Translations under genes and position numbers: made by a program
Origin: DATLFQ01 sp035540915
GTDB lineage: Bacteria > Actinomycetota > Acidimicrobiia > Acidimicrobiales > GCA-2861595
Assembly (NCBI GenBank): GCA_035540915.1
Contig: DATLFQ010000136.1
Coordinates: forward strand, 1-9,987
Reading direction: 5' to 3'
DNA: 9,987 bases
Shown here: positions 1 through 5,229 of the stretch, one piece after another
How positions within the stretch are numbered: position 1 is the stretch's first letter
Layout of the letters: each line of letters starts with the position of its first letter
The notes under the pieces: model-generated
Databases searched by the model: none
The model's input: the letters and a program-made list of their open reading frames with translations, nothing else
Told to the model about the DNA's origin: nothing

Positions 1-419
1 GTGGCGTACCTGACCACGCCTGGACCGATGCCGCCGTCACCGAGGAGATGGGCGAGAAGGACGAGTTCGTCGGTGGTCCATCCCGCCGCGGCGGCTGCGG
101 TCGCTGCCGAAGCCGGCTCGGGGACCAACCGCGGGGTGGCCACGGACGAACCCGGGGCGAGCGCGTCGAGCCGCGTCCAGCCCTCGGCGGTGAGGAACGG
201 ATGGTTCGCCGTCGCATCCACCTCGAGGCCAGACGCCAGCCGGAGGCGGAACACCGGCTTGATCCCCGACGGGAACGCCCGACTGAGCCGCGCGGGCACC
301 ATCCGGTTGCGGTCGTCCAAGGACCAGACCAGCGGCTGCTCCTGCGACAGCACGAGGTTCCCGAGTGCGACCTCCTCGCCGGTGTCGGCCCGGAGCAAAC
401 GGGTCGACGCCGGCATGCA
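1..419 (-). other. DnaB intein, N-terminal part (splicing domain plus start of LAGLIDADG endonuclease)
   Basis: An in-frame intervening protein begins at Cys (codon 419-417) directly after the DnaB sequence RESG. Block A reads CMPASTRLLRADTGEEVAL. Block B is ATANHPFLTAEGW, with the catalytic TxxH at intein residues 70-73 (His codon 203-201). At intein residues 121-129 (plus coordinates 33-59) is LLAHLLGDG, which resembles block C of LAGLIDADG homing endonucleases. The insertion point matches, from memory, the site used by the Synechocystis DnaB intein and the second M. smegmatis DnaB intein, in the DNA-binding loop region of the helicase. The Walker A site, where other DnaB inteins insert, is uninterrupted. 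About 139 residues are visible; the second endonuclease motif and the C-terminal HN splice junction are off-window, so activity cannot be judged. Confidence 0.93.
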
Positions 420-1601
420 GCCGCTCTCCCTCAGGTCGGCCAGGACGGGACGCTTGTCGGCCCGCATCTCGACGTTGCGCGACAGCTGTGACAGGGCCAC
501 CACGGGGACCTGCAGCTCCCGGGCGAGGATCTTCAGGCCGCGGCTGATCTCGGACACCTCGACCTGGCGGTTCTCGGCCCGGTTGCGGCCGGTCATCAGC
601 TGCAGGTAGTCGATCACCACCAGGGCAAGGCCCTCGCGGCTCTTGATGCGGCGAGCCCGGCCCCGGATGTCCAGCAGGGTGACGTTGGGGTTGTCGTCCA
701 CGAAGATGGGCGCCTCGCCCAGCCGCCCGATGGCGTGCTGGATCTTGGGCCAGTCCGCTTCCAGCAGGCGGCCGTTGCGCATGCGGCTGGCGTCGACCCG
801 GGCCTCGGCGCACAGCAGGCGCTGGGCGATCTCGTGGTGGCTCATCTCCAGGGAGAACAGCAGCACCGGCTGGTTCGTGGCGGTCGCCGCGTGGGCCAGC
901 ATGTTGAGCGCGAACGCCGTCTTGCCGGTGCTGGGGCGGGCGCCGATGATGACCAGGTTGGACGGCTGCAGCCCGGCCAGGCGCTCGTCGAGGTCGGTGA
1001 AGCCGGTGGGTACGCCGGTGATGGCCTCTCCCCGCTCGAACAGGGCCTCCAGGTGGTCCAGGGTGGACTCCAGCAGGTCCCGCAGCGGAGCGACCGAGTC
1101 CCGGGCCCGGCGCTGGGCCACCTCGAAGACGCGGGCCTCGGCCTGGTCGACCGCCGCGCTCACGTCCTCGGGCACCGAATAACCGAGCTCGGCGATCTCG
1201 CCGGCCACGCCGATGAGGCGGCGCAGGATGGCGTGCTCCTCGACGATGCGGGCGTAGCGCGGCGCGTTGCTGATGGCGGGGGTGTTCGCCTGCAACGACA
1301 CCAGGGCGGCAGGACCGCCGACGGACTCCAAGAGGTTGGCCCGCCGCAGCTCGTCGGCCACCGTGACGGGGTCGGCCGGCTCACCCTGGCTGTAGAGGGA
1401 GCAGACCGCCTCGAAGACATGGCCGTGGGCCGGCTTGTAGAAGTCCGCCTCGCCGCAGATGTCGACCGCCTCGACGATGGCGTCGCGCGACAGCAGCATG
1501 GCGCCGAGCAGGGACTCCTCCGCCTGCAGGTCGTGTGGCGGGACCCGGCCGGAAGAGGTGGCGCCCTGGCGTCGGCGGGCATCCTCGATCGACTGGACCA
1601 T
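1..1601 (-). CDS. dnaB: Replicative DNA helicase DnaB, partial, interrupted by an intein
   Basis: DnaB is the hexameric 5'-3' helicase that unwinds DNA at the replication fork, loading primase and using ATP. The frame starts at ATG 1601 (TCCTC at 1611-1615 on the plus strand is a GAGGA ribosome site, 9 nt spacing) and runs off the left edge. The N-terminal domain (about residues 18-120) is followed by a linker and the RecA-like ATPase domain. Walker A is GARPSTGKT (residues 220-228, K227). Walker B is VVIDYLQLM (D331). ALSQLSRNVEMR and ADLRESG follow. Immediately after RESG (G394) the helicase sequence stops and a Cys-initiated intein begins in frame. The rest of the helicase, expected to resume with a SIEQD-like sequence, lies outside the window. 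The gene follows rplI with a 122-bp gap containing a LexA-type box. Identification is secure; only the length is unknown. Confidence 0.97.
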   Translation of the reverse strand, partial: MVQSIEDARRRQGATSSGRVPPHDLQAEESLLGAMLLSRDAIVEAVDICGEADFYKPAHGHVFEAVCSLYSQGEPADPVTVADELRRANLLESVGGPAALVSLQANTPAISNAPRYARIVEEHAILRRLIGVAGEIAELGYSVPEDVSAAVDQAEARVFEVAQRRARDSVAPLRDLLESTLDHLEALFERGEAITGVPTGFTDLDERLAGLQPSNLVIIGARPSTGKTAFALNMLAHAATATNQPVLLFSLEMSHHEIAQRLLCAEARVDASRMRNGRLLEADWPKIQHAIGRLGEAPIFVDDNPNVTLLDIRGRARRIKSREGLALVVIDYLQLMTGRNRAENRQVEVSEISRGLKILARELQVPVVALSQLSRNVEMRADKRPVLADLRESGCMPASTRLLRADTGEEVALGNLVLSQEQPLVWSLDDRNRMVPARLSRAFPSGIKPVFRLRLASGLEVDATANHPFLTAEGWTRLDALAPGSSVATPRLVPEPASAATAAAAAGWTTDELVLLAHLLGDGGIGPGVVRYA

Positions 1602-1678
1602 GAGGGCCGATCCTCGCGGGTCTCCCCTGTTGATCGTCAGCCCTGATTTGGTGGGGACGCCCTGTGGGAAACGGGTCC

Positions 1679-1694
1679 TCGAACGCACGTTCGA
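1679..1694. promoter_or_regulatory. LexA-type SOS box upstream of dnaB
   Basis: The sequence TCGAACGCACGTTCGA is a perfect inverted repeat, with half-sites TCGAAC and GTTCGA separated by 4 nt. This is the actinobacterial/mycobacterial LexA operator consensus. It lies in the 122-bp rplI-dnaB gap, with its near edge 77 bp before the dnaB ATG. By family knowledge LexA would repress from here until DNA damage activates RecA. I could not place clear -35 and -10 hexamers relative to it, so promoter overlap is inferred. Confidence 0.8.
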
Positions 1695-1711
1695 AGCGTA
1701 CCCGCAGGGTG

Positions 1712-1726
1712 TGACGGCGCCCGTCA
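1712..1726 (-). terminator. Weak hairpin at the end of rplI
   Basis: TGACGG and CCGTCA form a 6-bp stem with a 3-nt loop that includes the rplI stop codon. There is no U-tract, so it may be only a weak terminator or chance. It is the sole candidate for separating the ribosomal operon from dnaB. Confidence 0.2.
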
Positions 1727-2176
1727 GCCGCCGGCGGGCACCACTTCCACGTTGAGGCGGAACTCCACGTCGGAGTGCAGCTTGACGGCCACCTCATGGG
1801 TCCCGACGGTCTTGATCGGCTCGTCGGTGCGCAGGCGGCGGCGGTCCAACTCGATGCCGGCCTGGGCGGCCACCGCGTCGGCCACGTCGGACACCGTGAC
1901 CGAGCCGAACAGCCGGCCTCCCGGCCCGGACTTCACGGGCAGCTTGATGACCATGGGGACCAACTTGCGGGCCACCGCCTCGGCCGACTCCCGGTCCTTG
2001 GCGTCGCGCAGGTCACGCGACCGGCGCATGGCCTGGGCCTGGGCCGTCACCCCGGCACTGGCCCGGAACGCCATTCCCCGGGGGATCAGGTAGTTGCGGG
2101 CGTAGCCGTCGGCCACGTCCAAGATGTCGCCCTTCTTGCCGACGCCCCCGACGTCGGACCGCAGCACGATCTGCAC
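1724..2176 (-). CDS. rplI: 50S ribosomal protein L9
   Basis: L9 binds 23S rRNA at the base of the L1 stalk and extends from the large subunit. The 150-aa length is normal for the family. The N-terminal RNA-binding domain begins MQIVLRSDVGGVGKKGD and contains the signature region GYARNYLIPRGMA at residues 24-36. A charged connecting helix (about residues 40-75) leads to the C-terminal domain with GGRLFGSVT. The start is GTG 2176, overlapping the rpsR stop in the sequence TAGTG. The GAGGAG codons near the end of rpsR, 5 nt upstream of this GTG, act as its ribosome site. The gene ends the rpsF-ssb-rpsR-rplI run, and translation is probably coupled to rpsR. Nothing unusual is seen in the protein. 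Confidence 0.97.
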   Translation of the reverse strand: MQIVLRSDVGGVGKKGDILDVADGYARNYLIPRGMAFRASAGVTAQAQAMRRSRDLRDAKDRESAEAVARKLVPMVIKLPVKSGPGGRLFGSVTVSDVADAVAAQAGIELDRRRLRTDEPIKTVGTHEVAVKLHSDVEFRLNVEVVPAGG

Positions 2177-2607
2177 TAGCGCTCCTCGTCCGGGCCGGCG
2201 CCGTCCTCGGCGGCCACGACGACGGCCAGCTCGTCGCCGCCGCTGGCACCGGGGGCGGCCGCCGGCGCCTGGTCACGACGGTCCCGGCCGGGGCCGCCCC
2301 GCCCGCCACCCCGGCCACCGGTCCGCTCGGTGACGGTGCGCTGGGTGTAGGGCAGCAGGGCCAGCTCGCGGGCCGTCTTGATCGCGACGGCCACCTCGCG
2401 CTGGTGCTGGACGCAGTTGCCCGTGACCCGCCGGGCCCGGATCTTGCCCCGGTCGGACATGAAGCGGCGCAGGACGTTCACGTCCTTGTAGTCCACCCAC
2501 TCCGACTTGTCCTTGCAGAACACGCAGATCTTCTTCTTGCCGCCGCGGCGCCGGTCGTCGCGCGGGGCGCGCTTGGTGCCGCGGTCACGGTCGTTGTTGC
2601 GGGCCAC
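2176..2607 (-). CDS. rpsR: 30S ribosomal protein S18 with a long C-terminal extension
   Basis: S18 binds the 16S rRNA platform together with S6. The S18 core covers about residues 24-90 and includes KKKICVFCKDK, DYKDVNVLRRFMSDRGKI and ARRVTGNCVQHQ. Cys28, Cys31, Cys65 and His68 form the zinc-binding pattern of the Cys-containing S18 type. The start is GTG 2607, whose G is also the last base of the ssb TAG stop; GAGGAG within the ssb tail, 8 nt upstream, serves as ribosome site. At 143 aa it is far longer than the usual 75-90. Residues 91-143 form an extra tail, first Gly/Arg-rich, then Ala/Pro-rich, ending acidic (AEDGAGPDEER). The tail stays in the frame that leads directly into the rplI start, so it does not look like a sequencing slip. 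S18 identity is certain; the tail's role is unknown. Confidence 0.96.
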   Translation of the reverse strand: MARNNDRDRGTKRAPRDDRRRGGKKKICVFCKDKSEWVDYKDVNVLRRFMSDRGKIRARRVTGNCVQHQREVAVAIKTARELALLPYTQRTVTERTGGRGGGRGGPGRDRRDQAPAAAPGASGGDELAVVVAAEDGAGPDEER

Positions 2608-3068
2608 TAGAAGGGCTCCTCGTCGTCCCCGTAGCCACCCGACACCGGTGCCGCCTGCGGCCGCCCGCCGCCGCCGCCACCACCGCCGCCGTCCGCCGGG
2701 GACCGGCGCTCGTTCTTGGTCACCTGCGCGGTGGCCCAGCGCAGGCTCGGGCCGATCTCGTCGGCGACGACCTCGATCTTGGAGCGCTTCTCGCCCTCCT
2801 GGTTCTCCCACGACCGCTGCTCGAGGCGACCGGTGACCAGCACCCGGGCACCACGGGTCAGCGACTCGCTGGCGTTCTCGGCCATCTCCCGCCAGCACAC
2901 CACGTCGAAGAACGACGTGGCCTCCTGCCACTCGCCGGACTGGCGGTCCTGCCAGCGGCGGTTGACCGCCAACCCGAAGGTCGCGGTCGCCTGCCCGGTC
3001 GGCGTGAAGCGCAGCTCGGGGTCCCGGGTGATGTTGCCGACCAACGTGACGCTGTTGCCGTTGCTCAT
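2607..3068 (-). CDS. ssb: Single-stranded DNA-binding protein
   Basis: SSB coats single-stranded DNA during replication, recombination and repair and recruits partner proteins through its C-terminal tip. The protein is 153 aa. The OB-fold covers about residues 1-115, with NSVTLVGNITRDPELRFTPT at the N-terminus, SFFDVVCWREMAENASESL in the middle and GARVLVTGRLEQRSWE after it. A short Gly-rich linker (nine Gly at residues 127-135) leads to the conserved acidic tip DDEEPF. The ATG at 3068 overlaps the rpsF stop (ATGA) and has AAGGAG at 3076-3081 with 7 nt spacing, which fixes the start. It lies between rpsF and rpsR, a common bacterial arrangement. The linker is short compared with most actinobacterial SSBs. 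Confidence 0.97.
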   Translation of the reverse strand: MSNGNSVTLVGNITRDPELRFTPTGQATATFGLAVNRRWQDRQSGEWQEATSFFDVVCWREMAENASESLTRGARVLVTGRLEQRSWENQEGEKRSKIEVVADEIGPSLRWATAQVTKNERRSPADGGGGGGGGGRPQAAPVSGGYGDDEEPF

Positions 3069-3448
3069 CTCGTCTCTCCTTCGCTCGACCCGCCGCGGCC
3101 GCCCACGCTCCCGGCTGCGGCCACCGGCGCCGGGCGGGCCCGGGAACCAGCGGTCGGCGGGAGGCGGATCACCTTGTGACGGATCACCTCGTCCGCGAGG
3201 GACAGCATCCGGTCCAGCTCGGCCATGGCCGCCGGCTCGGCGGTGGCCTCCATCAGCACGTAGAGGCCCTCCCACCGGTGGTTCAACTCGTAGGCGAAGC
3301 GCCGCTTCCCCCACCGGTCGACCGTGCCCGGCGTGCCCCCGTGCGCGGTCACCAGCGCGGTGGCCCGATCGAGGGTGGCCCGGATGACGTCCTCCTCCAG
3401 GCCGGGGTCGAGGATGACCATGACTTCGTACGCCCGCAGGGCGCTCAC
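3065..3448 (-). CDS. rpsF: 30S ribosomal protein S6
   Basis: S6 binds the 30S platform as a partner of S18, encoded two genes downstream. The core RAYEVMVILDPGLEED starts at residue 5, and RWGKRRFAYELNHRWEGLYV lies at residues 46-65. HKVIRLPP ends the core, followed by about 29 extra residues rich in Ala, Gly, Arg and Ser. The start is uncertain. I chose GTG 3448, which gives 127 aa and places the canonical S6 beginning three residues in, but the GAGGGAG ribosome site directly abuts it. CTG at 3439 (better spacing from the same site, protein MRAYEV...) and ATG at 3523 (25 extra hydrophilic residues) are alternatives. The end overlaps ssb by ATGA. A hairpin at 3481-3499 would lie in the leader if either later start is right. 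Confidence 0.95.
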   Translation of the reverse strand: MSALRAYEVMVILDPGLEEDVIRATLDRATALVTAHGGTPGTVDRWGKRRFAYELNHRWEGLYVLMEATAEPAAMAELDRMLSLADEVIRHKVIRLPPTAGSRARPAPVAAAGSVGGRGGSSEGETR

Positions 3449-3480
3449 CTCCCTCTGGACCCGGCGCCGTGGCGCTCGGG

Positions 3481-3499
3481 GCTCCGGTCGGTCCGGAGC
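3481..3499 (-). promoter_or_regulatory. Candidate leader hairpin of rpsF (possible S6:S18 binding element)
   Basis: On the minus strand GCTCCGG, loop ACCGA and CCGGAGC form a perfect 7-bp stem with a CCG-containing loop, ending 32 nt before the GTG start chosen for rpsF. From the literature, rpsF leaders in several phyla carry an RNA element with a conserved CCG that binds the S6:S18 complex for feedback control. The match here is only a hairpin plus CCG, and if rpsF really starts at ATG 3523 the hairpin is inside the coding region. Confidence 0.35.
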
Positions 3500-3639
3500 A
3501 GGGTTCGATTCGAACTGGGTCATGGTAGTCGACACCCCGGCGATCCCTTCTGTGCCGCCCAGTGTGCCGCGGCGGTGTGACACGAATCGACGTGACCCGT
3601 GCGCCAGCTGGACGGTCGGGGGAACTCGCCTTCCGGGCG

Positions 3640-4239
3640 TCAGGCGGGCGGGCAGGCGCCGCCGACGGTGAGCACGCTGCCCCGCCCGATGCCGAGGCGG
3701 GACAGGCCGCCGTCCTCCACCTCCAGGGCGTACCGGTACGCGCCACCCGGCGGGTACGTCGGGCACCCGTCCCGGTCGGGGCACGGTGCCATGTCGGCGG
3801 TGGACACCAGGCGCCCGTCGGCGTCGAACCACGCGATCTCCAGCGGCATGGGCACGTTGCGCATGAAGAACGGCACGGTGGTGTCCTGGGCGAAGCGGAA
3901 GATCATCCCGTCGTAGCCCGACAGGTCGCTGCGGCCCATGAGGCCCTGCCGGACCTGGCGGTCGCTCTCGGCGAGGAGCGCGCACCGCTCGTCGGACGCC
4001 GGCAGGCCGCCGCCGCCCTGCAGCCGGAACGCGATCTCGCCGAACCCCTCCACCGGGCGACGGTCGGCGGCCGCCGTTGGCGCCGCCGAGTTCGACCGCG
4101 CCGTGGTGCTGGTCCCGCCGGCGGGCTCCAGCCGCGGGTCGGCCGGGCCGTTGGCGCCCACGGCCAGGAATGCCAGCAGCGCCAGTACCAGGACCAGCGT
4201 CGCCGCCCACAGCACGGGCCGGAGGCGGGGCGCGCTCAT
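3640..4239 (-). CDS. DUF192 family protein, membrane-anchored or secreted
   Basis: The function of DUF192 proteins is not established. The protein is 199 aa: a short start, a hydrophobic segment at about residues 10-28 (LWAATLVLVLALLAFLAVGA) acting as signal or anchor, a Pro/Thr/Ala-rich spacer to about residue 65, then the DUF192 domain. Its hallmarks are GLMGRSDL (99-106), GMIFRF (111-116), PFFMRNVPMPLEIAWFDADG (123-142), YRYALEVEDG (168-177) and GIGRGSVL (183-190). Four Cys (86, 153, 159, 196) in an exported domain could form disulfides; C153 and C159 lie in PCPDRDGCPTYPP. The ATG overlaps the panB stop (ATGA), so it is probably translated with panB. No peptidase or enzyme motif was recognised. 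Family call is firm, role unknown. Confidence 0.9.
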   Translation of the reverse strand: MSAPRLRPVLWAATLVLVLALLAFLAVGANGPADPRLEPAGGTSTTARSNSAAPTAAADRRPVEGFGEIAFRLQGGGGLPASDERCALLAESDRQVRQGLMGRSDLSGYDGMIFRFAQDTTVPFFMRNVPMPLEIAWFDADGRLVSTADMAPCPDRDGCPTYPPGGAYRYALEVEDGGLSRLGIGRGSVLTVGGACPPA

Positions 4240-5117
4240 CCCGCTTTGCTAGCACCGCGGCCCGTGGCCAGCGCGGCGGCCAACTCGGCGTCGGCCGGGT
4301 AGCTCTCCAGCTCGGTCGGGAACCGGCCCGCCCGGACGTCGGCGGAGAAGCGCTCCAGCGCGGCGACGGCGTCGTCCTCCAGGGCGGCGTACCGGCGGAC
4401 GAACCGCGCCCCCGGCCCGGGGTGCAGGCCGAGCACGTCGTGGAAAACCAGGACCTGGCCGTCGCAGGCCGGCCCGGCGCCGATCCCGATGGTCGGAACG
4501 GCGACCGCCTCGGTGACCGCGGCGGCCAGCGGGGCGGGCACCGCCTCCAGCACGATGGCGAAGCACCCTGCCTCGGCCAGCGCCACCGCGTCGTCGAGCA
4601 GCGCCCACGCCTCGTCGACCTTGCGGCCCTGGGCCCGGTAGCCGCCGAGCGCGTGGCGCGACTGGGGCGTCAGCCCGAGATGGCCCATCACCGGGATCTC
4701 GGCGTCGACGATCGCCCGGATCACCGGGAGCCGCTTGCGGCCGCCTTCAAGCTTGACCGCCCGGGCACCCGCTCGCACCAGGCGACCGGCGTTGCCCACC
4801 GCGTCGTCGGTTCCACGGTGGTAGCTGAGCCACGGCATGTCGGTCACGACCAACGCGCGAGGCCGGGCCCGGGCCACCGCCGCGGTGTGGTGGGCCATGT
4901 CGTCCATCCCGACCTGGAGCGTGTCCTCGTAGCCGAGCACGACCTCGGCCAGGCTGTCGCCCACCAGGATCACGTCCACCCCGGCCCGGTCGGCGGTGCG
5001 GGCGGCCGGCGCGTCGTAGGCCGTCACCATGACCAGCGGCGGGCCCCCTCGGCCTTTGCGAGCTCGCACGTCGGGCTCGGTGACCGGGGCCGGTGCTGCG
5101 TCGGCGCGGTCCATCAT
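4236..5117 (-). CDS. panB: 3-methyl-2-oxobutanoate hydroxymethyltransferase (ketopantoate hydroxymethyltransferase)
   Basis: PanB transfers a one-carbon unit from 5,10-methylenetetrahydrofolate to 2-oxoisovalerate, making ketopantoate, the first committed step to pantothenate and CoA. It is a cytoplasmic Mg-dependent TIM barrel. Visible motifs include VTAYDAPAARTADRAGVDVI, VGDSLAEVVLGYEDTL with metal ligand D54, VVTDMPW with D93, AVKLEGG, PVMGHLGLTPQS, GGYRAQGR, the catalytic Glu in IVLEAVP (about E191), and PTIGIGAGPACDGQVLVFHD. Length 293 aa is slightly above usual because of a roughly 25-residue hydrophilic N-terminus. Two adjacent ATGs (5117 and 5114) follow AAAGGAG at 5121-5127; the second has better spacing (6 versus 3 nt), so the true protein may be one residue shorter. 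It is 115 bp downstream of the penicillin-binding protein gene and overlaps the DUF192 gene. No other pan gene is visible here. Confidence 0.96.
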   Translation of the reverse strand: MMDRADAAPAPVTEPDVRARKGRGGPPLVMVTAYDAPAARTADRAGVDVILVGDSLAEVVLGYEDTLQVGMDDMAHHTAAVARARPRALVVTDMPWLSYHRGTDDAVGNAGRLVRAGARAVKLEGGRKRLPVIRAIVDAEIPVMGHLGLTPQSRHALGGYRAQGRKVDEAWALLDDAVALAEAGCFAIVLEAVPAPLAAAVTEAVAVPTIGIGAGPACDGQVLVFHDVLGLHPGPGARFVRRYAALEDDAVAALERFSADVRAGRFPTELESYPADAELAAALATGRGASKAG

Positions 5118-5203
5118 GGGCTCCTTTCGCGACCTCGACGTCCAGCGCCCTCGGGGCTGCCGGCGCGCGGTGCGCCGTCCCAGTCTCCGCCACGACGGCC
5201 GGC

Positions 5204-5217
5204 GCGGCAAACGCCGC
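5204..5217 (-). terminator. Weak hairpin after the penicillin-binding protein gene
   Basis: GCGGC and GCCGC form a 5-bp stem with a 4-nt loop beginning 13 nt after the stop codon at 5230-5232. A second hairpin at 5161-5177 (CGGCGC and GCGCCG, 5-nt loop) follows before panB. Neither has a U-tract. They may attenuate transcription into panB, or reflect only high GC. Confidence 0.2.
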
Positions 5218-5229
5218 TGGACGACGGCG

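Noticed and set aside
1664..1672. TTTCCCACA (minus strand) as a possible DnaA box upstream of dnaB
   Set aside because: It differs from the relaxed E. coli consensus at one position and from the actinobacterial TTGTCCACA at two, and there is no cluster of boxes, so origin function is unsupported.
2633..2700. GC-rich short-repeat tract in the ssb region
   Set aside because: It is explained by the Gly-rich linker of SSB, a normal feature of the protein.
3503..3515. GTTCGA-T-TCGAAC inverted repeat near rpsF, resembling LexA half-sites
   Set aside because: The half-sites are in the reversed order and spaced by one base, unlike the TCGAAC-N4-GTTCGA operator. It may be chance or part of the rpsF extension.
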